A DNA stretch of 19,364 nt from CAG-103 sp045112425. Lineage in GTDB: Bacteria > Bacillota > Clostridia > Oscillospirales > Oscillospiraceae. Shown one piece after another: positions 8,381 to 15,494 of this stretch. The position numbers and the translations under genes are program-made. Where the stretch lies: NCBI GenBank assembly GCA_045112425.1, contig JBGUHV010000237.1:1-19364 (forward strand), in the 5' to 3' direction. Below the pieces are notes generated by a model. It did not search any database. It had not been told where the DNA came from and was given only the letters and a program-made list of their open reading frames with translations. Within the stretch, counting starts at the first letter, position 1. The number at the start of each line of letters is the position of its first letter.

Positions 8381-9460
8381 TCAAATCTGCTCCGCGAGCC
8401 GGAAAATCATCTCTTCGGTCTTTTCCCAGCCGAGGCAGGGATCGGTGATGCTCTTGCCGTAAACGTGGGCGTCCTCCGGCTTCTGGCAGCCGTCGACGAG
8501 ATAGCTCTCGGTGATGAAGCCCTTAACGTAGCGGCGGAGATCGGCATTGATCTTGCGCTGATAGACCACGTCCATCGCGATGCGCGGCTGCTCGAGATAC
8601 TGCTTGTTGGAGTTGTTGTGGTTCGTGTCGATCAGAATGGCGCGGTTGGCGACGTCCTTTTTCTCGTACATTTCGATCAGCCGGATCAGATCCTCATAGT
8701 GGTAGTTCGGCAGGCTCTGGCCGTGCTTATTCACATAGCCGCGGAGAATCGCGTGCGCGTAGGGGTTACCCTGACTCTCAACCTCCCAGCTGCGGTAGAC
8801 GAAGGTGTGGCTGTGCTGGGCGGCGGTGATCGCGTTGAGCATCACGCTGTAGTCGCCCGAGGTCGGGTTTTTCATGCCGACGGGCACGTCCAGCCCGCTC
8901 GCCGTGAGGCGGTGACCCTGATTTTCCACGCTGCGGGCGCCGACGGCGACGTAGCCGAGCAGATCGTCCATGTAGCGGTGGTTCTCAGGATAAAGCATCT
9001 CGTCGGCGCAGGAGAAGCCCGTCTCCGTGAGCGCCTTCATGTGCAGGTCGCGGATGGTGAGAATGCCCTTGAACACGTCGGGGCGGCCGGTCGGGTCGGG
9101 CTGGTGGAGCATGCCCTTGTAGCCGTCGCCGGTGGTGCGGGGCTTGTTGGTGTAAATGCGCGGCACGATCACGAGCTTGTCCGTGACCTGATCGGCCGCC
9201 TTGCGCAGCCGCGTGAGATATTCGAGCACCGAGTCCTCGCGGTCGGCGGAGCAGGGCCCGATGATGAGCAGCATCTTCTCGCTCTCGCCGGAGAGCACGG
9301 CGCGGATCTGCCGGATATTCTCCAGGCGCACCTCGCGCAGGTGATCGGGCACGGGAAACTCCTGCTTCACGTCGCGGGGGATGGGAAGCTTGCGGATAAA
9401 CCGCATGTTCATCGTGCTCTCATATGGGTTGTCGTAGGAAATGTGCCGTTTTTCGTCCAT
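8381..9460 (-). CDS. aroG: 3-deoxy-7-phosphoheptulonate (DAHP) synthase, AroG/F/H type
   Basis: This enzyme condenses phosphoenolpyruvate with erythrose-4-phosphate, the entry step of the shikimate pathway. It has 359 residues, normal for the class I AroG/F/H family. Visible motifs are IIGPCSADRED (GPCS 68-71), NKPRTTGDGYKG (106-116), GARSVENQGHR, PVGMKNPTSGD, IDTNHNNSNKQ, ITESYLVDG and YGKSITDPCLGWE. The KPRTT motif reads TGDGYKG where the E. coli enzymes have VGWKG, a variant I associate with Firmicutes. The start is fixed by GGAG within the end of tyrA, 2 nt upstream. It is the last gene of the operon although its step is the first in the pathway. The symbol follows the family; orthology to aroF or aroH cannot be separated from sequence alone. 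Confidence 0.95.
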   Translation of the reverse strand: MDEKRHISYDNPYESTMNMRFIRKLPIPRDVKQEFPVPDHLREVRLENIRQIRAVLSGESEKMLLIIGPCSADREDSVLEYLTRLRKAADQVTDKLVIVPRIYTNKPRTTGDGYKGMLHQPDPTGRPDVFKGILTIRDLHMKALTETGFSCADEMLYPENHRYMDDLLGYVAVGARSVENQGHRLTASGLDVPVGMKNPTSGDYSVMLNAITAAQHSHTFVYRSWEVESQGNPYAHAILRGYVNKHGQSLPNYHYEDLIRLIEMYEKKDVANRAILIDTNHNNSNKQYLEQPRIAMDVVYQRKINADLRRYVKGFITESYLVDGCQKPEDAHVYGKSITDPCLGWEKTEEMIFRLAEQI

Positions 9461-9462
9461 TG

Positions 9463-10323
9463 TTATCTCCCCTGGTCCAGCGCGATGCGGCGCGCTGTGG
9501 ATTTGCGCATGGTTTCCTTCATGCCTTCAATGTCACGGCTGGCGAGCATCCAGCGCAGGCGGCCAAACTCCGCCGAGAACAGATCCATCTGGTGGATGAG
9601 CGCGTCCATGTTGTCTACAAAGAGCTCCGTCCACATGTTCTCGTTGATATTCGCAATCCGCGTGAGATCGCGGAAGGAGTCGCCGGTGTAGGTGCCGATG
9701 TGATCGGCGTCGTTGCAGGTCATGAGCGAGATGGCAATGCAGTGCGTCAGCTGCGAGACGAAGGCGATCATCTCGTCGTGCTTCTCGGGCGTGAGCTCCG
9801 TGATGCGCGAAAAGCCCATCACGCGGCCGAGCGACTTGCAGCTCTCGATGGCCTCGGGCGTGTTCTTCTCTGTCGGCACGACGATGTAGTTCGCGTCGCG
9901 GAAGATGCTGTCGTCCGCGCTGTGAATGCCGGAGGTCTCGCGCCCCGCCATCGGGTGCGCCGCGATGAACTCCACGTCGTCGCGCAGAATCTCCTGAATG
10001 TCATAGACCACGCAGCGCTTCACGCCCGTCACGTCCGTAATGAGCGTGCCGGGGCGGAAATACTTCTGATTCTCCTCGATCCACTCGCGGAACACATGGG
10101 GATAGAGCGCGAAGATCACGAGCTCCGCGCTTCCGATGAGCTCCGGGTCGGCGAAGGCCGCGCCCTTTTCGATAAAGCCCTTTTCGAGCGCGTAGTCGAT
10201 GTCCGCCTGCTTGTGCGCGATGGCGTGCACATGGAAGCCCACGCGGGAGAGCGCCTTGGCGTAGCTGCCGCCCATGAGTCCGAGTCCGACGATGAGAATG
10301 TTTGTGTTAGATACCAGCTGCAT
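9463..10323 (-). CDS. tyrA: Prephenate dehydrogenase
   Basis: This enzyme oxidatively decarboxylates prephenate to 4-hydroxyphenylpyruvate for tyrosine synthesis. It has 286 residues. An N-terminal Rossmann motif, ILIVGLGLMGGS (GLGLMG 13-18), indicates NAD binding. HPMAGRE (123-129) and SQLTH (190-194, usual form SQLPH) carry the His residues expected at the active site, followed by the helical C-domain. There is no C-terminal ACT domain and no fused chorismate mutase, so tyrosine feedback through an ACT domain is not expected. The start overlaps the end of aroA by 17 nt, with GAGG 9 nt upstream, which suggests translational coupling. A 2-nt gap follows to aroG. Confidence 0.94.
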   Translation of the reverse strand: MQLVSNTNILIVGLGLMGGSYAKALSRVGFHVHAIAHKQADIDYALEKGFIEKGAAFADPELIGSAELVIFALYPHVFREWIEENQKYFRPGTLITDVTGVKRCVVYDIQEILRDDVEFIAAHPMAGRETSGIHSADDSIFRDANYIVVPTEKNTPEAIESCKSLGRVMGFSRITELTPEKHDEMIAFVSQLTHCIAISLMTCNDADHIGTYTGDSFRDLTRIANINENMWTELFVDNMDALIHQMDLFSAEFGRLRWMLASRDIEGMKETMRKSTARRIALDQGR

Positions 10324-11524
10324 GTTCGTTTACCTCAATTCCGAGACCGCGCAGGCGGTCAAAATAGTCCGGGAAGCTTTTTCTCACCGCTTCCGCGCCG
10401 GTGATGGCGCCGCCCACGCGCGTGAGCAGCACCGCGCCCGCCATCACGATCCTATGGTCGTTGTGGCCGTTCCAGGGCAGGATCGGCGTCCGGATGCCGG
10501 GGAAGACCGTGATGCGGTTTTCTTCGATTTTACATTGCGCGCCGAGCTTACTCAGCTCCTCCGCCATGGCCGTGCCGCGGTCGCTCTCTTTGATCGCGAG
10601 CCGGCGCGTGCCCGTGAGCACCACGCCGCGCATGGCGGCGCCCGCCGCCATCAGGATCGGCGCAAGATCGGGGCAGTCCGTGACGTCGAGCGTCACGAGC
10701 GCGTCGCGCATCTGCCGCAGATAATTCCGACAGACCCGGTCGCCCTGCAGGCTATCGTCCGATACGCCGGCGACGGAGACAGCGTCTCCCATCGCGGCGA
10801 GGGCTTCAAAGAACGCGGCGTTCGACCAGTCGCCCTCGACGGTCACATCCCGCCGCTGATAACGCTGCCTGCCGGGAATATAGAGCTCGGTCTCCGACGC
10901 CCACTGCGCCGTGACGCCGAACCGCCGGAGCGCGGCGAGCGTGAGATCAAGATAGCTCCGGCTCTCCACGGGCGGGAGGAGCGTGATGCGGCTGTCCGCG
11001 TTTAAGAGCGGCAGCGCGAGGAGCAGCCCCGTGAAGAACTGACTGCTGATATCTCCCCGCAGCGTGTAGTGTCCGGGGGAGAGCGGCCCCTGCACGCGGA
11101 GCACGTCGCCCTCGCGGCGGAAGATCAGATTCTGCTCGGAAAAGAGCGTCTCATACACCGTCTGCGGCCGCTCCATGAGCCGCCCCTGACCCGTGAGCAG
11201 AAACGGCGTTCCGCCGAGGGCGAGCAGCGGGATGAAAAAGCGCAGCGTGCTCCCGCTCTCGCGGCAGGAGATGCGCCCGGGATAGCGCGCGCGTCGTGCA
11301 TCGCAGCCCGTGATCTTCACGGTATCGCCGGAAACCTCGATCTTCGCGCCCATGGCCCCAAGCACGTCGAGCGTTGCGAGCACGTCCTCCGAGAAGTCCA
11401 CGTTTCGCACGATGCTCTGCCCCTCTGCGAGCCCGGCGCAGATCAAAAGCCGGTGCGCCATGCTCTTCGACGGCGGGGCAATCACCGTGCCGGCGGCTCT
11501 GCCGGGGCGAATGTCAACCGTCAT
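10307..11524 (-). CDS. aroA: 3-phosphoshikimate 1-carboxyvinyltransferase (EPSP synthase)
   Basis: This enzyme transfers enolpyruvate from PEP to shikimate-3-phosphate. The chosen start (MTVDIRP) has GGAGG 6 nt upstream and gives 405 residues. A longer reading from 11548 would add eight residues without support and overlap aroQ further. Motifs are PPSKSMAHR (K20), CRESGSTLRF (87-96), LMERP (116-120), DLAPILMAAGA, KESDR and NGHNDHR. The RESGSTLRF form differs from the enterobacterial NAGTAMR motif, so glyphosate sensitivity cannot be assumed. The gene overlaps the aroQ end by 11 nt and the tyrA start by 17 nt, typical of a coupled operon. Confidence 0.95.
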   Translation of the reverse strand: MTVDIRPGRAAGTVIAPPSKSMAHRLLICAGLAEGQSIVRNVDFSEDVLATLDVLGAMGAKIEVSGDTVKITGCDARRARYPGRISCRESGSTLRFFIPLLALGGTPFLLTGQGRLMERPQTVYETLFSEQNLIFRREGDVLRVQGPLSPGHYTLRGDISSQFFTGLLLALPLLNADSRITLLPPVESRSYLDLTLAALRRFGVTAQWASETELYIPGRQRYQRRDVTVEGDWSNAAFFEALAAMGDAVSVAGVSDDSLQGDRVCRNYLRQMRDALVTLDVTDCPDLAPILMAAGAAMRGVVLTGTRRLAIKESDRGTAMAEELSKLGAQCKIEENRITVFPGIRTPILPWNGHNDHRIVMAGAVLLTRVGGAITGAEAVRKSFPDYFDRLRGLGIEVNEHAAGI

Positions 11525-11954
11525 GCCGCGCCTCCAGAAGCAGGTCAATTGCGCGCAGATACCCGTCCGTGCCCTGTCCGGTGATCGTGCCGATACAGGC
11601 GGCGCGGATGTAGCTCACCTGCCGGAAGTCCTCGCGCTGCTCCACGGCGGAAATGTGCACCTCCACCGTTGGAATCTGCACGGCCTTCACGGCGTCGAGC
11701 AGGGCAACGCTCGTGTGCGTATAGGCGCCGGGGTTGATCACGATGCCGTCCATTCCCTCAAAATACGCCTGCTGGATGCGGTCGACGAGATCGCCCTCGT
11801 GGTTTGACTGATAAAAGCTGACGTCCAGCTTCTTTTCGTCGCAGCAGCTCTGAATCTTGTTCAGCAGATCCTCATAAGTCTCTTTTCCGTAATGATCCGG
11901 CTCTCGGATGCCGAGGAAGTTCAGGTTCGGCCCGTTGATGACCAGCAGCTTCAT
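11514..11954 (-). CDS. aroQ: Type II 3-dehydroquinate dehydratase
   Basis: This enzyme dehydrates 3-dehydroquinate to 3-dehydroshikimate. The 146-residue length fits the small dodecameric type II family. Motifs are NGPNLNFLG (7-15), the catalytic Arg and Tyr in GIREPDHYG (R17, Y22), SNHEGDLVD, INPGAYTHTSVALLDA, VEVHIS and REDFR. The start overlaps the aroEK stop in an ATGA junction, so translational coupling is likely. It replaces the type I enzyme AroD, which is not present here. Confidence 0.96.
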   Translation of the reverse strand: MKLLVINGPNLNFLGIREPDHYGKETYEDLLNKIQSCCDEKKLDVSFYQSNHEGDLVDRIQQAYFEGMDGIVINPGAYTHTSVALLDAVKAVQIPTVEVHISAVEQREDFRQVSYIRAACIGTITGQGTDGYLRAIDLLLEARHDG

Positions 11955-13189
11955 GATAAAAAGTCCTTTCGTATGGCCTCCGCCACGGTCTTCGGCGGCC
12001 CCTGCACGGGGATGACCGCGTCCGAGGTTGCCTGGTAGATCGGATAGCGCTCTTTGAATCGCTGTTCCAGCGCCTCGCGGTCTGCCGAGAGCGGGCGGTC
12101 GTCCGTCGGGAGAATGTACTTGAGCGGACGGTTGATGAAATAGATGCGCCCGTTGGCGCGAAGACGCCGCATGTTCTCCTCGCGCAATATCACGCCGCCG
12201 CCCGTGGAGATGACGCAGCCGGTCTCCATGGAGGCCTCCGAGACGATTTCGCTCTCCAGATCGCGGAAGGCTGCCTCGCCCTGCGTGCGGATGATCTCGG
12301 ACGGATGCATCCCGGCCTTCTGCTCAATCATCTGATCGAGCTCCAAGAGCGGGCGGTCGAGCAGCTTCGCGAGCCGCTTTCCCACGGTGCTCTTGCCGCA
12401 GCCGGGCATACCGGTGAGGACGATGTTTTCCTTGCCCTTGTAAATGTTCCGGAACACGCGGTCGAGCGCGTCATCCGGCAGCTTCTGATCGAGAAAGATC
12501 TCCACCGCCGCTACCGCCTGACCGACCAGCATGTAGAGCCCGCCCTCCGCGGGGAGGCCGAGCGTGTGCGCCTGCCGCACCAGCTGCGTGCGCAGGGGAT
12601 TGTAGACCACGTCCACCACGCCCTCGAGGTTTTGGAACGATGCAAGGTCTATCGCCTGCGCGTCCGGCTTCGGGAACATGCCGGCGGGCGTCGTGTTCAG
12701 GATGATCTGCGCCTCCGGGCATTCCAGCGCGGCGTTTTCATAGCTGAGACTCCCGTCGCGCCCGGATCGGCTCACGGTGCGGATCACCGCCGCGCCGAGC
12801 TTGCGGCAGACGTACTGCGCCGTGCGCGAGGTGCCGCCCGTGCCGAGAATGAGCACGGTCTTGCCGTTCAGATCGAGCCCGAGCTTTCGAATCAGCGCCG
12901 TCATGCCCATCTGGTCGGTGTTGTCGCCATAGAGCCGGCCGTCACGATTGACAATCGTGTTCACCGCGCCGATCTCCCTTGCGCTCTCGCTGATCTCGTC
13001 TAGCCAGGGGATCACGTCCTGCTTATACGGGATCGTCACGTTGATCGCCTTGAAGTCCTTCGCGCGCATGAAGGCGTCGAGCGCACCCTTTTCCACCTCG
13101 TGCAGCTCGTAGGTGTAGTCCGCCAGCTGCTCGTGAATCTCTTTTGAAAAGCTGTGGGGGAGATGCTCCCCGATGAGTCCGTATTCCAT
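11951..13189 (-). CDS. aroE/aroK: Bifunctional shikimate dehydrogenase - shikimate kinase (AroE-AroK fusion)
   Basis: This is one 412-residue polypeptide. Residues 1 to ~250 are shikimate dehydrogenase: HSFSKEIH (shikimate binding), NVTIPYK (catalytic Lys), GAVNTIV, GDNTDQMG and the NADP-binding GTGGTSRTA. Residues ~253-412 are shikimate kinase: Walker A GMPGCGKST (260-268), ELDQMIE, FRDLES, STGGGVIL and the lid DDRPLS. No stop or frame change lies between the halves. The start MEYGLIGE is chosen because GGGAGGG sits just upstream and residues before it only translate the aroB end. It begins 2 nt after the aroB stop and ends in an ATGA overlap with aroQ. The two steps fused here are consecutive in the pathway (3-dehydroshikimate to shikimate to shikimate-3-phosphate). 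Confidence 0.95.
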   Translation of the reverse strand: MEYGLIGEHLPHSFSKEIHEQLADYTYELHEVEKGALDAFMRAKDFKAINVTIPYKQDVIPWLDEISESAREIGAVNTIVNRDGRLYGDNTDQMGMTALIRKLGLDLNGKTVLILGTGGTSRTAQYVCRKLGAAVIRTVSRSGRDGSLSYENAALECPEAQIILNTTPAGMFPKPDAQAIDLASFQNLEGVVDVVYNPLRTQLVRQAHTLGLPAEGGLYMLVGQAVAAVEIFLDQKLPDDALDRVFRNIYKGKENIVLTGMPGCGKSTVGKRLAKLLDRPLLELDQMIEQKAGMHPSEIIRTQGEAAFRDLESEIVSEASMETGCVISTGGGVILREENMRRLRANGRIYFINRPLKYILPTDDRPLSADREALEQRFKERYPIYQATSDAVIPVQGPPKTVAEAIRKDFLS

Positions 13190-13191
13190 GT

Positions 13192-14199
13192 TCAGCCCTC
13201 CCTGCAGAGCCTGTCCAGCCGCGCCTTGAGCTGCGCGGTGGTCACGCGCTGAATCTCTCCGCAGCCGATCTCGTCCACGGTTACAATGTCCGTCGCACCG
13301 GCGGCGGCCTTTTTGTCGTGCCGCATGGCCTCCCAAACGGCGCCGCGGTCAAAGTCCGCGCTCGTCGGAAGCCCGGCCTTTTCCAGCACCGGAAGCAGCC
13401 TTGCGCGCACCGCGTCGGAGCACATGGGGAGCATTCCGAGCGCGACGCACTCGCCGTGCAGCAGCGTTCCCGTGCTCTCAATCCCGTGGCCGATGGTGTG
13501 GCCGAAGTTTAAGAGCTTGCGCAGACCCTTTTCCGTCTCGTCCTGCTCCACGATGCTCTTTTTGATCTGGAGCGAGCCCGCGATGATCTCGTCGATGTGC
13601 TCAGTGAGATCCTGCTGCTCCATGAATGCAAAGAGCGCGGCGTCCGAGGTGCAGGCCATCTTGACCGCCTCGGCGAGGCCGTTCGAGATCTGCCGGGGCG
13701 GGAGCGTTCTGAGCGTGTCCGGGTCGATGAGCACCTTCTTCGGCTGCCAGAAGGCGCCGACGATGTTCTTCACCCCGTCGAGATTGATCGCGACCTTCCC
13801 GCCGATGGAGGAATCCACCTGGCTGAGCACCGTCGTCGGGAGATTGTAAAAGTCAATCCCGCGCATGAAGCTCGCGGCGGCAAAGCCCGCGAGATCGCCG
13901 ATCACGCCGCCGCCGACGGCGATGACGCAGTCGCTGCGGTGAAAATCATGCGCCAGCATCGCCCGGCAGAGCCGCTCGAAGATTGCAAAGCTCTTGCTCT
14001 GCTCGCCGGGCTCCACCGTGACGATCAGCGGCTCGCGGCACTGGCTCGCAATGCACTCGGAATAAGCCCGCGGCACCATCGCGCCGGTCACGATCAGGCA
14101 CTTTCTGTTTAAGTTCAGCAGCGTTCCGGCCTTCTTTAAAACGCCTCTCTCAACCACAATATCGTAGCTGCGAGCACCAAGCTCCATGGTTAAAGTCAT
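13192..14199 (-). CDS. aroB: 3-dehydroquinate synthase
   Basis: This enzyme cyclises DAHP to 3-dehydroquinate using NAD and a divalent metal. It has 335 residues, slightly short for the family (about 350-360). Motifs are EPGEQSKS (63-70), the nucleotide-binding GGGVIGDLAGF (96-106), PTTVLSQVDSSIGGK (121-135), and metal ligands E177 (GLAEAVK), H234 (NFGHTIGH) and H248 (LLHGE), so the active site looks intact. The start at MTLTME is supported by GGAG 6 nt upstream, which belongs to a heptad tandem repeat. A second ATG four codons on is possible. It sits between pheA (37-nt gap) and the aroEK fusion (2-nt gap). Confidence 0.95.
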   Translation of the reverse strand: MTLTMELGARSYDIVVERGVLKKAGTLLNLNRKCLIVTGAMVPRAYSECIASQCREPLIVTVEPGEQSKSFAIFERLCRAMLAHDFHRSDCVIAVGGGVIGDLAGFAAASFMRGIDFYNLPTTVLSQVDSSIGGKVAINLDGVKNIVGAFWQPKKVLIDPDTLRTLPPRQISNGLAEAVKMACTSDAALFAFMEQQDLTEHIDEIIAGSLQIKKSIVEQDETEKGLRKLLNFGHTIGHGIESTGTLLHGECVALGMLPMCSDAVRARLLPVLEKAGLPTSADFDRGAVWEAMRHDKKAAAGATDIVTVDEIGCGEIQRVTTAQLKARLDRLCREG

Positions 14200-14203
14200 T
14201 GAA

Positions 14204-14238
14204 AACTCCTAACTCCTAATTCCTAACTCCTAACTCTC
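14204..14238. repeat. Heptad tandem repeat (AACTCCT)n between pheA and aroB
   Basis: Five 7-bp units run in tandem: AACTCCT, AACTCCT, AATTCCT, AACTCCT and a partial AACTCTC, the last overlapping the pheA stop codon. On the minus strand each unit reads AGGAGTT or AGGAATT. The gap before aroB thus holds several Shine-Dalgarno-like AGGAG copies, the nearest 6 nt from the aroB ATG. Copy-number slippage would change the spacing and number of these sites. Confidence 0.85.
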
Positions 14239-15334
14239 AGATCATGACATGTCTTTCAAATGTACCCACGACCTTCAGCCGGTCGCAGTAGGGCGCCATG
14301 TCGCGCAGGAGGTTCTGCCCCTTCTCGCTGAAAATGTCGCCCTCCGCCTCGAGATAGAAGTAATACTCCCAGAGCAGCTCCTTCACCGGGCGACTGCGGA
14401 GCGTGCGCATATTAAAGCCGTACTGCTTGCCGAGCACCGCAAGGGCGGCGGCGAGTGAGCCGGCCTCGTTCCGGCTGGTGAAGACGAGCATGAAGTGGTC
14501 TCCCATCTTGCCGCCGAGCGCGCGGTTCTCGGCTCGGGAGAACACGGCAAAGCGCGTCGTATTCAGATTGCTCTCGTTGATGTTGGCCTCCAGCACCTCG
14601 AGCCCGTAGAGCTCCGCCGTCTCCGCCGAGGCGATGGCGGCGAGGCTTTTGTCGCCGAGCCGCGCCACATGCTCGGCAGCGAGTGCGGTGTTCGCGTATT
14701 CCACCGCGCGCCAGCCGTGGTCGTGAATGTATGCCTGGCACTGGCCGAGCGCCTGCGGGTGGCTGAACACCTGCTTGATGTCGGCGATGCCCGCGCCCGG
14801 CAGGGCGATGAGATTCTGCGTGATCGTGAGCTCATACACGCCGTTGACGTGCAGCGGGCCGAAGAACATGAGATCCTGCACCTCGCCGACCTCGCCGTTG
14901 AAGCTGTTTTCAATCGGCAGCACCGCGCAGTCGCACGTGCCGTCCACGACCGCCTCATAGGCGCTGCGGAAGTTCTTGAAGCCCAGCCGCTGCGCCTCGG
15001 GGAAGATGCGTCCGGCGGAGATGTGCGCAAACGCGCCCTCCACGCCGCTGTAGGCCACACGCAGCCCCTGCGTAAGCCGGGACTGAAACGCCTTCGAGAC
15101 GTCCATCGTGCCCTTGAGAAACTGCACATAGTATTCGCGGATCACGGGATCCTGAATGAGGACGCTGTTTCGGTCGATGAGCGCCTGCTCGCGCGTTGTG
15201 TCCAGAATCGGGAGGCCATGCTCCATCTTGTGCTCGGCGATCAGCCGCGCCGCCTCCATGCGCCGCTCAAACAGCCGCGCCATCTCGGCGTCAATTTCGG
15301 TGATCTGTGCTCTCGCTTGTTCAAGTTTGTTCAT
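14237..15334 (-). CDS. pheA: Bifunctional chorismate mutase / prephenate dehydratase (P-protein)
   Basis: This enzyme converts chorismate to prephenate and then to phenylpyruvate. It has 365 residues. Residues 1-90 are an AroQ-class chorismate mutase (RAQITEIDAEMARLFERRM, EREQ-like helices). Residues ~92-270 are prephenate dehydratase: VAYSGVEGAFAH, LPIENSFNGEV, HPQALGQC and NTTRF (258-262). Residues ~280-360 are an ACT regulatory domain. In that domain the usual GALV and ESRP phenylalanine-binding motifs read GSLA and RSRP (R313 in place of Glu), so feedback control may differ from the E. coli enzyme. AGGAG lies 9 nt upstream. A palindromic repeat separates it from the aminotransferase, and a heptad repeat leads to aroB. 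Confidence 0.95.
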   Translation of the reverse strand: MNKLEQARAQITEIDAEMARLFERRMEAARLIAEHKMEHGLPILDTTREQALIDRNSVLIQDPVIREYYVQFLKGTMDVSKAFQSRLTQGLRVAYSGVEGAFAHISAGRIFPEAQRLGFKNFRSAYEAVVDGTCDCAVLPIENSFNGEVGEVQDLMFFGPLHVNGVYELTITQNLIALPGAGIADIKQVFSHPQALGQCQAYIHDHGWRAVEYANTALAAEHVARLGDKSLAAIASAETAELYGLEVLEANINESNLNTTRFAVFSRAENRALGGKMGDHFMLVFTSRNEAGSLAAALAVLGKQYGFNMRTLRSRPVKELLWEYYFYLEAEGDIFSEKGQNLLRDMAPYCDRLKVVGTFERHVMI

Positions 15335-15364
15335 GTGTGGTATCTCCTGAACTGTTCAAATCGT

Positions 15365-15494
15365 TGTCATTCTGAGCGAAGCAAAGCGGAGTCGAAGAAT
15401 CCTGGCACCGCAGCAGGACAGACACTGCCAGTTCGTTTTACTGCCAAGCCAAGATCCTTCGACTGCGCGCTGACGCGCTCCGCTCAGGATGACA
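15365..15494. repeat. 130-bp palindromic intergenic element (TGTCATTCTGAGCG type)
   Basis: The ends form an imperfect inverted repeat: TGTCATTCTGAGCG at 15365-15378 and CGCTCAGGATGACA at 15481-15494. Subterminal arms AGTCGAAGAATC and GATCCTTCGACT also pair. Translated, the arms give the CHSERS and RSAQDD strings seen in many bacterial intergenic repeats. No transposase or coding potential is inside. It fills nearly all of the pheA-aminotransferase gap and intrudes into the end of the aminotransferase gene. It is probably a MITE- or REP-like element. Target-site duplications are not obvious. Confidence 0.8.

Noticed and set aside
8234..11005. Long plus-strand frames (8234-9691, 9424-10404, 10274-11005) opposite aroG, tyrA and aroA.
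   Set aside because: They mirror strongly conserved enzymes on the minus strand and show no recognisable family, signal or start context.
13190..13336. An N-terminal extension of the AroE-AroK protein starting at 13336.
   Set aside because: The extra ~49 residues only translate the aroB 3' end in another frame. The AroE family start and ribosome site are at 13189.
15335..15483. A small gene in the pheA-aminotransferase gap.
   Set aside because: The only frames there translate the palindromic repeat (CHSERS..., SAQDD), a known source of false proteins.
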